Shown here: in pieces, positions 23,212-33,289 of the stretch
Numbering within the stretch: the first letter of the stretch is position 1
Layout of the letters: every line of letters begins with the position of its first letter
From: Aestuariimicrobium ganziense
GTDB taxonomy: Bacteria; Actinomycetota; Actinomycetes; Propionibacteriales; Propionibacteriaceae
Length of the DNA stretch: 64,000 nt
Reading direction: 5' to 3'
Assembly: GCF_015352975.1 (NCBI RefSeq)
Contig: NZ_JACYIZ010000002.1
Coordinates: forward strand, 62,001 to 126,000
Position numbers and translations under genes: made by a program
Notes under the pieces: model-generated
Told to the model about the DNA's origin: nothing
Databases searched by the model: none
The model's input: only the letters and a program-made list of their open reading frames with translations

Positions 23212-25590
23212 TCAGGCCAGCAGCGCCATCGTGGTCCACCCGTGCCCGATCCTGCGGGCGGTGGTCCAGTAACGGCCACCGTTGCGGTAGTACCACATGG
23301 TCCCGTCGGCCCGCACCCCCACCAGGTCGTAGCGCCCGTCGCCGTCCATGTCACCGGGCGACAGGATGTGGGTGAAGCCACGCCAGCCGTGACCCACCTG
23401 GCGAAGCAACACCAGGCCGCCGGTGCGGGTGGTCACATAGGTGAACATGTAACCGTCAGACCTGACTGCCACGATGTCGGGCTTGGTGTCACCGGACAGG
23501 TCGCCCACCGCGACCAATGAGGTCATCGACTGCCAGCCGTGGCCCACCTGGACACCGGGGGTGAGCGGTTTGCCGAGCCCGGTGAAGCCGTAGCGCTTGA
23601 GCTTGCCGTCGGAGGAGCGAGCGACCAGATCGGGACGCCCGTCACCGTTGAGGTCGGGAGAGACGGTGAGCAGCGACATGCTGTTCCAGCCCGACCCGAT
23701 CCGGGTCGGCGCGCGCCAGCGACCCCGGTCCGATCCCGGGTAGAGCCACAGGGTGCCGTCGGAGCGCCGAGCGGCGAGCTCGACTCGTCCGTCGCCGTTG
23801 AGGTCGTGCACGGGGCTGATCCAGGTCATCACCTGCCACGCACTGCCGACCTTGCCCTGCGAGGTCAGAGTCGGTCCGTTTCCGGTGACGTAGAGCTGGA
23901 GGTCGCCGGTCGCCTTGGTCACACCGATGATGTCGGCGCGACGGTCTCCGGTCATGTCACCGAACACGCCGCTGCCGCGGACGGTCGGCACGATGGTGGT
24001 GACCTCGGGCATGTTCAGCGGGGAGTCCTCCGGCGCCGGCGGCGGCACCGTGACCGGTTCCAGGATCGACCGAGCATTGCCCGAGGGGATGTGCGTCCGG
24101 CCCAGCGGGCCGGCGGAGGCCTCGACGACGGCGTTGCGGAACACCTGGCGGGCGAAGTCGATCGACTCCTGTGGCATCGGGAAGCGGTCCCGGTTCAGGT
24201 CGTCGAGGGCGACCACGAAGCCCATCGTGGAGAAGTTCACCACGCCTGCCCCGGAGGGGACGGTGTAGTAGGTGAGGTCGGCGTTCATCGCCGTCGTCCC
24301 GCGGCAGGTGAACGGAGAACGAGCCGCAATGGACAGGTTCGCCGGGTTGCTGGTCGACTTCTGGGCGCTGTCCACCTCGATGTTGAGCAGGGCCGGGTAG
24401 GTCGAACCCTTGGTCGCACCAGTGCCCTTGAACAGGAAGAACGAGGGATCGATGACCACCAGCGGCGCCACCAGTGACGAGCAGGAGTAGCGCGAACCCA
24501 GCAGGCTCAGGCTGTAGCTGGTGGAGAAGTTCGTCGTCGTCTGGTCGGGGGTCTTGACCGGGTCCTCACTCGACAACTTGTAGATCTCGTAGCTGCGCAG
24601 GTCCTGGTCGTAGCGGATGCGCCACCACAACGTGTTGGCCCCGGCGAAGACCAGGTTGGTACCCGCGTCGCGCAGTTCGCGCACGGAGGCCCACTGCGAG
24701 TTCGACCAGTACTCGTCGTGTCCCAGTCCGATGAGTGCTCGGGCACCCCGGTGTGGAGCGGACCCGTCACGGGCGATGTCGACACTGGTGGTGTACGACA
24801 GGTCGACCCCGGTCCTCTCAGCCTCCACGACAGCAGCTCGCTCCATGATCATGAAGTGGGCCACGCCGTAGTCGCGGTCGAGCGGGCGGTTGAGCGAGAT
24901 CATCCGGGACCGTGCGGTGCTCGAGAGGGCGGACCCGTCGTCCAGCATGCCGGTGTACGCCGAGTACCCACCGAAGCGGTTGTAGGCCTGCCAGGTGGGC
25001 GGGGCCGCGACGATCGCGGTACGACCGGCATGCGCGGTGGAGCGCACGACGAACGGCACCTGCACCTTCAGGCCACCGGTCTCTTCGACCACCAGAAGGT
25101 AGACACCTTCGGGCCAGCCGGTGGTGGGCACGCTCATGGTGTCGGACCATTCGGAGGCATCCACCATGTTGACCACCCCGCCGAGACTGTTCGTCCTGGT
25201 CAGGCGAGGTTGCGGCTGAACGGTCGCTGGGGCCCAGTCAGACCGGGCGATCTCGCGCCCGCCTGCGCCGGCGTACCAGCCGACCCGGTAAGCGGTCACC
25301 CGCTGGCTCTCGGAGATCCGGTTGTCGATCCTCAGGACCACCGGCTGGCCCGGGGTGACCGAGGCCGCCGTGGTGTAGGCAGACAGCTGCGTGGGCAGGG
25401 CCCACTGCTCGGTCGGCACGTTCCAGCCTGAGCTTCCGGGGAGCTGGTTCTCCTGCTCGACCCAGGTCTCGGCATGGGCTGGAGGGGCCGCCACCACAGA
25501 AGTCAGCGCACCGGTGAGGATGGCCAGGATCATCACCAGGGTGCGTCGAAGCCGTCCCGCGCGAGGGTGTGGGGATTGGGAGAAGTGCAC
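23212..25590 (-). CDS. Secreted dimethylformamidase-like (DUF6605-type) protein with C-terminal FG-GAP repeats
   Basis: About 792 aa. The signal peptide (RRTLVMILAILTGALTSVVA) ends near APPAHAE. The central part (about 45-500) resembles the N,N-dimethylformamidase beta-subunit-like domain: TAYRVGWYAGAGGREIARSD, PPTWQAYNRFGGYSAY and LIGLGHDEYWSNSQW. The C-terminal 260 residues are five repeats of the type GDxxGDxxxDxxxxxxxGxLxxY, a beta-propeller-like FG-GAP/VCBS module ending in HGWTTMALLA. Two other secreted proteins in this window share that module. The start could be GTG 25599 or 25590; TAAGTG upstream fits a leaderless start at 25590. Enzymatic activity is unproven. It is divergent from the ABC exporter. 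Confidence 0.78.
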   Translation of the reverse strand: MHFSQSPHPRAGRLRRTLVMILAILTGALTSVVAAPPAHAETWVEQENQLPGSSGWNVPTEQWALPTQLSAYTTAASVTPGQPVVLRIDNRISESQRVTAYRVGWYAGAGGREIARSDWAPATVQPQPRLTRTNSLGGVVNMVDASEWSDTMSVPTTGWPEGVYLLVVEETGGLKVQVPFVVRSTAHAGRTAIVAAPPTWQAYNRFGGYSAYTGMLDDGSALSSTARSRMISLNRPLDRDYGVAHFMIMERAAVVEAERTGVDLSYTTSVDIARDGSAPHRGARALIGLGHDEYWSNSQWASVRELRDAGTNLVFAGANTLWWRIRYDQDLRSYEIYKLSSEDPVKTPDQTTTNFSTSYSLSLLGSRYSCSSLVAPLVVIDPSFFLFKGTGATKGSTYPALLNIEVDSAQKSTSNPANLSIAARSPFTCRGTTAMNADLTYYTVPSGAGVVNFSTMGFVVALDDLNRDRFPMPQESIDFARQVFRNAVVEASAGPLGRTHIPSGNARSILEPVTVPPPAPEDSPLNMPEVTTIVPTVRGSGVFGDMTGDRRADIIGVTKATGDLQLYVTGNGPTLTSQGKVGSAWQVMTWISPVHDLNGDGRVELAARRSDGTLWLYPGSDRGRWRAPTRIGSGWNSMSLLTVSPDLNGDGRPDLVARSSDGKLKRYGFTGLGKPLTPGVQVGHGWQSMTSLVAVGDLSGDTKPDIVAVRSDGYMFTYVTTRTGGLVLLRQVGHGWRGFTHILSPGDMDGDGRYDLVGVRADGTMWYYRNGGRYWTTARRIGHGWTTMALLA

Positions 25591-25667
25591 GAGAGACACT
25601 TACCACACCGAGATCGGCAGCCCTGACCCTGCATTCGGCAATAGAGTGGGCGGTTGTCCTCGTCCCG

Positions 25668-27509
25668 GTGACCCGACCGCTCCCCCAGACTCCAGGAAAG
25701 ACCCGTGCGCAGCATCTCCGCATCCTTCGCCATGCCGGCGAACTGAAGTACCACTACCTCGGCATCACCCTGGTCTCGGTGTTGATCGCCGTCACCGCCC
25801 TGCTGACGCCGTTCGTCGTCCGCGGCGCCACCGACGAGGTGGTGGCCGGTCTGCAGGGTGGCGGGGGTGGCGTGCGGGTGATCCTCTACTACGCGATCGC
25901 CCTGCTGGTGGTCGAGGTGCTCAACACCGTGCTGCGCAACATCGGTGGGTTCTGGGGCGACATGATGGCGGCCCGGCTGCGCGCCATCCTGTCGGGGCGC
26001 TACTACGACAAGCTGCTGCGCCTGCCGCAGCGCTACTTCGACAACACCCTGTCGGGCACCGTGATCGCCAGGCTGAACCGGTCGATCACCGAGATCACCA
26101 ACTTCCTCAACAGCTTCGCCAACAACTTCCTGCCGATGCTGATCACGCTGGCCGCCGTGCTGGGCATCAGCGCGTTCTACTCGTGGCCGCTGGCGGTCGC
26201 CCTGATCGTGATCTTCCCGGTCTACACCTGGCTCACCACCATGACCAGCCCTCGCTGGCAGGCACTGGAGAAGCAGAAGAACGCCCATGTCGACACCGCA
26301 GGTGGAGCCTTCGCCGAGGTCGTCGGCCAGATCAAGGTGGTCAAGAGCTTTGCCACCGAACAACGTGAACTGCGTCGCTTCAACCGCGAGTACGCCTCGA
26401 CGATCGGGCTGACCAGGCGCCAGTCGAGCTGGTGGCACTCGATGGACGTGCTGCGCAACACCGCACTGGCGCTGATCTTCTTCGTCGTCCACGCCATCAT
26501 CCTGGTCAAGACCGTCCAGGGTGACTTCAGCGTCGGCACCATGGTGATGCTGCTGCAGTTGGTGACCATGGCCAAGCAGCCGGTCACCGGCATGAGCTGG
26601 ATCGTCGACACCGCCCAGCGTGCCATCGCCGGCAGCGTCAGCTACTTCGAGGTGATGGACGAGGTCGAGGAGTCGACCGAGATGCACATCGACCAGCGTG
26701 CGGTGGCACCACTCGACCCAGTCACCCCCGGTCAGCCCGTGATCTCGCTGCGGGATGCCAGCTTCGGCTACTCCGACTCGGCCGAGGACGTGCTCAGCGG
26801 GGTCAGCTTCGAGGTGATGCCGGGCGAGAAGGTGGCCCTGGTCGGTGAGTCCGGTGGTGGCAAGACCACCATCGTCAACCTGCTGCTGGGGCTCTACCCG
26901 CTGCGCGAGGGGAGCCTCACCGTGCTGGGACGAGATCACTCCCGCACCGACCTGGCCGAGTTGCGTCGCTCGATCGGCGTGGTCTTCCAGGAGCCGGCCC
27001 TGTTCTCGGGGACGATTCGCGACAACATCACCTACGGACGACCCGACGCCACCGACGAGCAGGTGGTCGAGGTCGCGACCCGCGCCAACGCCCACCAGTT
27101 CATCAACGGCTTCCGCGATGACTACGACTCGGTGATCGGTGAGCGCGGGTTGAAGTTGTCGGGCGGTCAACGCCAGCGGATCGCGGTGGCCCGGGCCATG
27201 CTCAAGGACGCGCCGATCCTGGTGCTGGACGAGGCCACCTCGGCCCTGGACACCCGCTCGGAGCGACTCGTGCAGGAGGGGCTCGACGTGCTGATGGAGA
27301 ACCGGACCAGCATCATCATCGCCCACCGGTTGTCGACCATCGCGGCGGTCGACCGGATCGTCACGCTGCGCGATGGCAAGGTCGACGAGATCGGTACCCC
27401 GGCCGAACTGGCGGTCAGTGGCGGCATCTACTCCGAACTGCTGGCGCTGCAGGCCGAAGGTGGCAAGCGCAACCGCAAGCGGCTGCAGAGCTACGACATC
27501 TCCGGCTGA
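25668..27509 (+). CDS. ABC exporter, fused membrane and ATPase domains (ABCB/MDR type)
   Basis: 613-aa half-transporter, expected to work as a dimer. Six membrane helices occupy about residues 30-310, and the nucleotide-binding domain about 350-600: Walker A GESGGGKTT, Q-loop VVFQEPALFSGTIRDNITYG, signature LSGGQRQRIAVARAM, Walker B ILVLDEATSALD, switch IAHRLST. Substrate (lipid, drug or peptide) cannot be told. GTG 25668 is taken as start without a visible ribosome-binding site; TAGAGT at 25642-25647 could be its -10 box, giving a leader of about 14 bases. Confidence 0.9.
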   Translation: MTRPLPQTPGKTRAQHLRILRHAGELKYHYLGITLVSVLIAVTALLTPFVVRGATDEVVAGLQGGGGGVRVILYYAIALLVVEVLNTVLRNIGGFWGDMMAARLRAILSGRYYDKLLRLPQRYFDNTLSGTVIARLNRSITEITNFLNSFANNFLPMLITLAAVLGISAFYSWPLAVALIVIFPVYTWLTTMTSPRWQALEKQKNAHVDTAGGAFAEVVGQIKVVKSFATEQRELRRFNREYASTIGLTRRQSSWWHSMDVLRNTALALIFFVVHAIILVKTVQGDFSVGTMVMLLQLVTMAKQPVTGMSWIVDTAQRAIAGSVSYFEVMDEVEESTEMHIDQRAVAPLDPVTPGQPVISLRDASFGYSDSAEDVLSGVSFEVMPGEKVALVGESGGGKTTIVNLLLGLYPLREGSLTVLGRDHSRTDLAELRRSIGVVFQEPALFSGTIRDNITYGRPDATDEQVVEVATRANAHQFINGFRDDYDSVIGERGLKLSGGQRQRIAVARAMLKDAPILVLDEATSALDTRSERLVQEGLDVLMENRTSIIIAHRLSTIAAVDRIVTLRDGKVDEIGTPAELAVSGGIYSELLALQAEGGKRNRKRLQSYDISG

Positions 27510-27514
27510 GAACC

Positions 27515-27580
27515 TCAGCTGGACGAGGACGACGAGGAGGCGGCCTGTTCCTTGCGCCGGATCAGGTCGATGGCGATCGC
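27515..27580 (-). pseudogene. Possible 3' end of a lost minus-strand gene
   Basis: A minus-strand frame ends in [18 protein letters not shown] with a stop 5 bases beyond the ABC exporter's stop. It reads like a charged and Ser-rich protein tail of a convergent gene. The frame runs on upstream, but there it is only a shadow of the LuxR remnant. Only about 20 codons are interpretable, so this is a weak call that rests on position. Confidence 0.3.
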
Positions 27581-27863
27581 CGCACCGATCACCCGTCGTC
27601 TGGTCGCCGACTTCGCGGCCCAACGACCACGCACCGAGCGTCCGCCGGTCATGGACGAACTGACCGCACGAGAACGTGAAGTGTTCGCCCACCTCGCCCG
27701 CGGCCACTCCAACGCCGAGGTCGCCGCCGAACTGGTGTTGTCGATCGAGACGGTGAAGTCGCACGTGGCCGAGATCCTGCGCAAGCTCGGCCTGCGCGAC
27801 CGCGTGCAGGTGGTCGTCTTCGCCCACGATCACGGTCTGACCGACCTCGGCGACCACGCATGA
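27570..27863 (+). pseudogene. LuxR/NarL response-regulator remnant (HTH only)
   Basis: The frame encodes a complete GerE-type HTH ([20 protein letters not shown], then [20 protein letters not shown], then [15 protein letters not shown]) preceded by [17 protein letters not shown], the linker normally found between a receiver domain and the HTH in NarL-family regulators. The receiver domain of about 120 residues is absent. The homology starts at about 27575, next to the tail of a minus-strand gene, as at the junction near 10.3 kb. ATG 27570 or TTG 27552 could still allow a stand-alone HTH protein, so loss of function is probable but not certain. Confidence 0.65.
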
Positions 27864-27979
27864 CAAATGCCATGAACATGCACGTCATCCTGCGTGTCGG
27901 CTGAGGAAATCCTGAGCAGGCTTACCCTTCGCCTCCGCTCCGGGTTAGCGTGGACGAGAGTCGTCGCATGAGGTGATCG

Positions 27980-29278
27980 ATGCGGTTGCGCCGCGAAGTC
28001 GAACAGCACCCGCGGGCCGAGGCCCCCGGGGTCTTCTCGCATGCCTGCGCAGCGGCGTTGGTGGCGGTGGTGGCGATCATCCCGATCACCCTGCTGTCAC
28101 AGATCACCGCCGAACCCACGCCGATGTCGGCGGTGCCGGCACCGGCCGCGACCAAGGCCGCACCGCAGTGGTCGACCCCGCCCGAACAGCCCACCTCGCC
28201 GACACTCGGCACCGACGACGGCTCGCTGGTCCAGCCCGGGCTCGGCGACGACCGCGGAGGCGTGCGCGGCGACGACGTCGACCCCGTTGAGATCAACCAC
28301 GAAGACACCTCCGTCATGGTGGTCACCCGAGCCACCAACCTGGCCCCGGGCACCATCAGCAAGGTGACCCGACCGGGCAAGGGCATTCTCGCCTACCCAG
28401 TGGTCGGCCCGGTCACCTCCAACTACGGCATGCGCTTCCACCCCGTGTTGGGTTACGTGAAACTCCACACCGGCACCGACTTCGGCACCGGGTGCGGACG
28501 AGCCGTGGGCGCCTCGGCTGCCGGCACCGTCAGCTTCGTCGGCTGGGGCGGTGGCAACGGCAACCGGATCGTGATCGACCATGGCCTGGTCGAGGGCAAG
28601 CGCCTCGAGACCACCTACAACCACCTGTCGGCCTTCGCCGTCAGACCGGGCCAGAAGGTCGTCCAGGGCCAGGGCATCGCACTGACCGGGACGACCGGCT
28701 ACTCCACCGGCTGCCACCTGCACTTCGAGGTCATGGTCGACGGCAACTTCGTCGACCCGCTGCCCTGGCTCTCGGGAGAGGCGTCGCCGAAGAACCCCAT
28801 TCCTGACTCGCTACTGGTGACCTCGGGTCCGTCGGACTCATCGACACCGACCCCGAGCGCCACTCCCTCCGCTGACCCAAGCAGCCAGACCCCGTCGGGG
28901 ACACCCAGCAGCAGCGAGTCCGGGACTCCCTCGGTGAGTCCGTCACCGGGCACCCCGAGCCAGTCGCACACTCCGACGCCCGGTACGCCGACGCCCAGTA
29001 CATCGACGCCCAGCCCCACGACGCCCAGTCAGACTCCGACACCCAGCACCACACCGACTGCCACGCCGAGCCAGACCCCCACGCCGACACCCACGCCGAC
29101 ACCCACGCAGGAGCCGAGCGACCCGGCGCCCACCGAGACAGTGACGCCGACGCAGCCTGCTCAGCCCAGTGAGCCTCCCCCACCGGAGCAGTCGACCATC
29201 GCCCCGGCCAGCGTCGATCCCACCGTGAGCCAGCAACCGCCGGCGCCGAGCGCCAGCGAGCCCGCCCCGTCCAACTAG
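27980..29278 (+). CDS. M23 peptidoglycan hydrolase with long Pro/Thr/Ser tail
   Basis: 432 aa. A hydrophobic segment at about 22-41 is a signal anchor or signal peptide. The LytM domain (about 138-262) has all zinc ligands: H163 and D167 in KLHTGTDFG, and H246/H248 in GCHLHFE. From about 275 the protein is a low-complexity tail of T, P and S (TPTPTPTPTQ and similar), likely an extended or glycosylated wall-spanning stalk. The M23 domain is close to that of the ftsEX-linked protein, including TSxYGMRxHPVLGY. GAGG lies 6 bases before the ATG. It probably trims peptidoglycan at the cell surface. Confidence 0.88.
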   Translation: MRLRREVEQHPRAEAPGVFSHACAAALVAVVAIIPITLLSQITAEPTPMSAVPAPAATKAAPQWSTPPEQPTSPTLGTDDGSLVQPGLGDDRGGVRGDDVDPVEINHEDTSVMVVTRATNLAPGTISKVTRPGKGILAYPVVGPVTSNYGMRFHPVLGYVKLHTGTDFGTGCGRAVGASAAGTVSFVGWGGGNGNRIVIDHGLVEGKRLETTYNHLSAFAVRPGQKVVQGQGIALTGTTGYSTGCHLHFEVMVDGNFVDPLPWLSGEASPKNPIPDSLLVTSGPSDSSTPTPSATPSADPSSQTPSGTPSSSESGTPSVSPSPGTPSQSHTPTPGTPTPSTSTPSPTTPSQTPTPSTTPTATPSQTPTPTPTPTPTQEPSDPAPTETVTPTQPAQPSEPPPPEQSTIAPASVDPTVSQQPPAPSASEPAPSN

Positions 29279-29316
29279 CGGCGGCGTCCACCTGGTGACG
29301 ACGAACTAGCGGCGGC
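29273..29316. repeat. 13-bp direct repeat spanning two stop codons
   Basis: AACTAGCGGCGGC occurs at 29273-29285 and 29304-29316. The first copy contains the stop of the M23 gene and the second the stop of DUF3052 on the other strand. Confidence 0.8.
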
Positions 29317-29710
29317 CGGCCTTCGAACGGACGATCCGCTGGGCCTGCCAACTCGAGTCCAGGGTGATCGGTGCGGTCAGCACCAAGCCGGCGGTCTGCA
29401 CGCCCTCGGCAATGTCACGAGTCTCGACGTGACCCTCCAGCCCCACCTTGGGGGTGAGCAGCCAGATCGTCCCGGTGGACGAGAGGTCGGTCAGCGAGTC
29501 GACCAGTGCGTCGGCGACGTCGCCGTCCTCGGCGCGCCACCACAGCAGCACGGCGTCGACGGCCTCGAGCGCCTCCTCGACGAGATCAGCGTCGATCGCG
29601 TCCATGATCGCTTCACGCAGCGACTCGTCGACGTCGGTGTCCCAGCCCAGTTCCTGGACCACCATGCCGGTGGACAGTCCCAGTACTGATGCGACCTGTT
29701 CGGTCCCCAC
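29306..29710 (-). CDS. DUF3052 family protein
   Basis: About 134 aa. GMVVQELGWDTDVDESLREA, then AVDAVLLWWRAEDGDVADAL, then TIWLLTPKVGLEGHVE and DIAEGVQTAGLVLTAPI are diagnostic of DUF3052, a conserved actinobacterial family of unknown function often found beside aceE, as here. The GTG at 29710 gives the family's normal length, with GAGAGGG about 11 bases upstream; the frame stays open into aceE but without homology. It follows aceE on the same strand by 94 bases and converges with the M23 gene. Confidence 0.8.
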   Translation of the reverse strand: MGTEQVASVLGLSTGMVVQELGWDTDVDESLREAIMDAIDADLVEEALEAVDAVLLWWRAEDGDVADALVDSLTDLSSTGTIWLLTPKVGLEGHVETRDIAEGVQTAGLVLTAPITLDSSWQAQRIVRSKAGRR

Positions 29711-29804
29711 GGTGCCGATGACCCTCTCGTTCAGCGCCGGGGGCTCCGGCGCGGCTGTCCCCAGCCTGCCAGAGACCCCATCGGCGCACCACCCCGGGTC
29801 GGGC

Positions 29805-32552
29805 TCAGGCGTCGCCGCCCGCGTTGCCCGAGGTGCCGGCGTTGACGTCGAGCAGCTTGTACATCTCGGCTGCCTTGGTCGCCCACTCGGCGGGAACCTC
29901 ACCGTTCTTGGCCAGCATCTGCAGGGTGCGCACCGCGATCGAGGGACCGTCGATGTGGAAGAACCTGCGAGCTGCCTGGCGAGTGTCGGAGAAGCCGAAG
30001 CCGTCGGCACCCAGGCTGATGAAGTCCCCGGGAACCCACTGGGCGATCTGGTCCTGCACCGCACGCATGTAGTCGCTGACGGCCACCACCGGACCCTGAC
30101 GGTCGGCCAGCTTCTGGGCCACGAACGGCACCCTGGCCTCCTTCTCGGGGTACAGGAAGGACTGCTCGTCGCACTCCAGCCCGTCGCGGCGAAGCTCGCC
30201 CCAGCTGGTGACGCTCCAGACGTCGGCGACCACGCCGAAATCCTTCTTGAGCAGCTCTTGGGCCTCCAGCGCCCACGGCACGCCCACACCCGAGGCCAGC
30301 AGCTGGGCACGACGTGCGTCCTCACCGACACCCTCGAAGCTGCCCTCCTTGAGCAGGTACATGCCCTTGACGATGCCCTCGACGTCGACGTTCTCGGGCT
30401 CGGCGGGCTGGGCCAGCGGCTCGTTGTAGACCGTCAGGTAGTACATGACGTGCTCGGGGTTATCGCCGTACATCCGGCGCAGGCCGTCCTGGACGATGTG
30501 GGCGATCTCGTAGCCGTAGGCCGGGTCGTAGCTGACCACGGCCGGGTTGGTCGAGGCCAGCAGCGGCGAGTGGCCGTCCATGTGCTGGGTGCCTTCACCG
30601 GTCAGCGTGGTGCGGCCGGCGGTGGCGCCGATGTAGAAGCCCTTGGCCAACTGGTCACCGGCGGCCCAGATGTTGTCGCCGGTGCGCTGGAAGCCGAACA
30701 TCGAGTAGAAGACGTAGATCGGCACCATCGCCACTCCGTGGGTGGCGTAGCTGGTGCCGGCCGCGATGAACGCTGCCGACGAGCCGTCCTCGTTGATGCC
30801 GGTGTGGAGAATTTGGCCCTGGGGTGACTCACGGTAGGCGAGCATCAGCTCGTGGTCGACCGGGGTGTAGTTCTGCCCGTGAGGGTTGTAGATCTTGATC
30901 GTCGGGAAGAACGAGTCCATGCCGAAGGTACGGGCCTCGTCGGGGATGATCGGCACCACGTGCGGCGCGAACTGCTTGTCGCGCATCAGGTCCTTGAGCA
31001 GCCGGACGAAGGCCATGGTGGTGGCGATCTGCTGGTTGCCCGAGCCCTTCTTGACGCTGGCATAGGCCTTGTCGTCGGGCAGCGGCAGCGGCTTGGAGGT
31101 GTCGCGGCGCTCGGGTACGTAGCCGCCGAGCTCCTTGCGACGTCCCTGCATGTACTGGATGGCCGGATCGTGCTGCCCCGGGTGGTAGTACGGCGGGGTG
31201 TAGGGGTCGGCCTCGAGCACCTCGTCGGTGATCGGGATCTGCAGCCGGTCACGGAAGCTCTTGAGGTCGTCCAGCGCCAGCTTCTTCATCTGGTGGGTGG
31301 CATTGCGGCCGGCGAAGTGGCGACCCAGGAAATAGCCCTTGATGGTCTGGGCGAGGATCACCGTCGGCGCGCCGGTGAACTCGGTCGCAGCCTTGTAGGC
31401 CGAGTACACCTTGTGGTAGTCGTGCCCGCCGCGGGTGAGCCGCCAGATGTCGTCGTCGCTCCAGTCGGCAACCATGGCCTCGGTGCGCGGGTCGCGTCCG
31501 AAGAAGTGCTTGCGCACGTACGCGCCATCGTTGGCCTTGAAGGTCTGGTAGTCGCCGTCGGTGGTGGCGTTCATCAGGTTGACCAGAGCACCCTCGGTGT
31601 CGTTGGCCAGCAGCTGGTCCCAGCCACGACCCCAGACCACCTTGAGCACGTTCCAGCCGGCACCGCGGAAGAACGCCTCGAGTTCCTGGATGATCTTGCC
31701 GTTGCCGCGCACCGGACCGTCGAGTCGCTGCAGGTTGCAGTTGACCACGAAGGTGAGGTTGTCGAGCTCCTCGTTGGCAGCCAAGTGCAGCAGGCCGCGC
31801 GACTCCGGCTCGTCCATCTCGCCATCACCGAGGAAGGCCCACACCCGCTGGTCGGAGGTGTCCTTGATGCCACGGTTGTGCAGGTAGCGGTTGAACTGCG
31901 CCTGGTAGATCGCGTTCATCGGGCCCAGACCCATCGACACCGTGGGGAACTCCCAGAAGTCCGGCATCTGGTGCGGGTGCGGGTAGGACGGGAGGGACTT
32001 GACCTTGGACTTCTCCTGGCGGAAGCCGTCCATGCGCTCCTCGTCGAGACGACCCTCGAGGAAGGCGCGGGCGTACATGCCGGGCGAGGCGTGGCCCTGG
32101 AAGAAGATCTGGTCACCGCCGCCGGGATGGTCCTTGCCACGCCAGAAGTGGTTGAAGCCGACCTCGTACAGGGTCGCGGCCGAGGCGTAGGACGAGATGT
32201 GGCCACCGACACCGATGCCGGGACGCTGGGCCCGGTGCACCATCACGGCGGCGTTCCAACGCAGCAGCCGGCGCACCTGGCGCTCGAGCACCTCGTCGCC
32301 CGGGTAGGCCGGTTCGCGTTCGGGGGGGATGGTGTTGACGTAGTCGGTGCTGGTCAGCGAGGGGACGCCGATCTGGCGCTCGCGGGCCCGCTCCAGCAGC
32401 TTGAGCATGACGTAGCGTGCGCGATTGCGTCCCCCGGCCTCGATGATCCCGTCAAGGGACTCGAGCCATTCGCCGGTCTCCTCCGGATCGGTGTCGGGCA
32501 GGTTCGTGGGCAGCCCGTTGAGGATGGGTCCGGCATCGTCTCGGTCAGTCAC
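29805..32552 (-). CDS. aceE: Pyruvate dehydrogenase E1 component, homodimeric type
   Basis: 915-aa thiamine-diphosphate enzyme that decarboxylates pyruvate and passes the acetyl group to lipoylated E2, feeding acetyl-CoA to the TCA cycle and to the fatty-acid genes 7.5 kb away. Clear AceE features: [40 protein letters not shown], the ThDP motif [10 protein letters not shown] followed by [14 protein letters not shown], and [19 protein letters not shown]. The GTG at 32552 (VTDRDDAGP) has AAAGGA 9 bases upstream. It is divergent from a GNAT gene. Confidence 0.97.
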   Translation of the reverse strand: MTDRDDAGPILNGLPTNLPDTDPEETGEWLESLDGIIEAGGRNRARYVMLKLLERARERQIGVPSLTSTDYVNTIPPEREPAYPGDEVLERQVRRLLRWNAAVMVHRAQRPGIGVGGHISSYASAATLYEVGFNHFWRGKDHPGGGDQIFFQGHASPGMYARAFLEGRLDEERMDGFRQEKSKVKSLPSYPHPHQMPDFWEFPTVSMGLGPMNAIYQAQFNRYLHNRGIKDTSDQRVWAFLGDGEMDEPESRGLLHLAANEELDNLTFVVNCNLQRLDGPVRGNGKIIQELEAFFRGAGWNVLKVVWGRGWDQLLANDTEGALVNLMNATTDGDYQTFKANDGAYVRKHFFGRDPRTEAMVADWSDDDIWRLTRGGHDYHKVYSAYKAATEFTGAPTVILAQTIKGYFLGRHFAGRNATHQMKKLALDDLKSFRDRLQIPITDEVLEADPYTPPYYHPGQHDPAIQYMQGRRKELGGYVPERRDTSKPLPLPDDKAYASVKKGSGNQQIATTMAFVRLLKDLMRDKQFAPHVVPIIPDEARTFGMDSFFPTIKIYNPHGQNYTPVDHELMLAYRESPQGQILHTGINEDGSSAAFIAAGTSYATHGVAMVPIYVFYSMFGFQRTGDNIWAAGDQLAKGFYIGATAGRTTLTGEGTQHMDGHSPLLASTNPAVVSYDPAYGYEIAHIVQDGLRRMYGDNPEHVMYYLTVYNEPLAQPAEPENVDVEGIVKGMYLLKEGSFEGVGEDARRAQLLASGVGVPWALEAQELLKKDFGVVADVWSVTSWGELRRDGLECDEQSFLYPEKEARVPFVAQKLADRQGPVVAVSDYMRAVQDQIAQWVPGDFISLGADGFGFSDTRQAARRFFHIDGPSIAVRTLQMLAKNGEVPAEWATKAAEMYKLLDVNAGTSGNAGGDA

Positions 32553-32698
32553 TGAACAGAGTCCTTTCTCAACACCCACATTCGCGCTCGCGGTAGTGGG
32601 ACCCTGCGCCGGCGAGGGCGGCAGGTGCGTCGTCTGACAGTCTTCCACCCCCAGCAACAGTTGTCACAGGAGCGACGCTGCGTGGTTGACTTCCCGGC

Positions 32699-33217
32699 AT
32701 GGCACGAACCCACGAGCCGCTGGGGCTGACCCTGCTGGTCCAGGGACCCGACGACTGGGAACACGCCCGGGACCTACGTCTGGAGATGCTGGCAGACAGC
32801 CCTTTGGCGTTCCTCGAGCGCCACGGGGACGCGCTGGAGCGTTCCGACGACGCATGGCGTGAATTGCACCTTCGCCGCCTTGCGCCCAACAGTCGCTCGG
32901 TCGCGCTCGCCGACGACACCGGCCGCTGGCTGGGCCAGATGGTCGTGATCGACGACCGGCCCTCGGGCAGGGCGTGGCTGGTCGCGGTCTACCTCACCCC
33001 CGCCCTGCGGGGGACCCGGGCTGCAGCAGCCATGCTCGAGGCGGTCGTCGACTGGGCCCGTGAGCGTGGAAAGGACGCGCTGTGGCTCGAGGTGCACGAG
33101 CACAACCCTCGCGCCATCGCGTTCTACACCCGGCATGGCTTCGTCGACACCGGGGGTCGGCGCCCCTACCCGCTGGACGAGTCGGCCGACGAGGTGGAGA
33201 TGAGGCTCGACCTGTGA
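32699..33217 (+). CDS. GNAT-family N-acetyltransferase
   Basis: 172 aa with a complete GNAT fold: MVVIDDRPSGRAWLVAVYLT (strands 2-4), then PALRGTRAAAAMLEAVVDWA (acetyl-CoA loop, RGTRAA), then ALWLEVHEHNPRAIAFYTRH and GFVDTGGRRPYPLDES. The substrate is unknown. The ATG at 32699 has no Shine-Dalgarno. It is divergent from aceE, sharing a 146-base upstream region. Unlike the GNAT remnant at 9.9 kb, this one keeps its N-terminus. Confidence 0.88.
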   Translation: MARTHEPLGLTLLVQGPDDWEHARDLRLEMLADSPLAFLERHGDALERSDDAWRELHLRRLAPNSRSVALADDTGRWLGQMVVIDDRPSGRAWLVAVYLTPALRGTRAAAAMLEAVVDWARERGKDALWLEVHEHNPRAIAFYTRHGFVDTGGRRPYPLDESADEVEMRLDL

Positions 33218-33270
33218 GTCATGCGGTCGGCCGGCGACCTGCAGCAGGTGTTTCCGACTTCCTTGCGGAC

Positions 33271-33289
33271 TGCTCCGTGATGCGGAGCA
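33271..33289. repeat. Short inverted repeat between the GNAT and XRE genes
   Basis: TGCTCCG and CGGAGCA form a 7-bp perfect hairpin with a 5-base spacer in the 209-base gap. It could be a terminator for the GNAT gene or an operator for the XRE regulator downstream; nothing distinguishes the two. Confidence 0.45.

Noticed and set aside
25533..27866. 777-codon minus-strand ORF opposite the ABC exporter
   Set aside because: It is His/Asp/Gly-rich shadow coding typical of high-GC antisense frames, while the plus strand has all ABC motifs.
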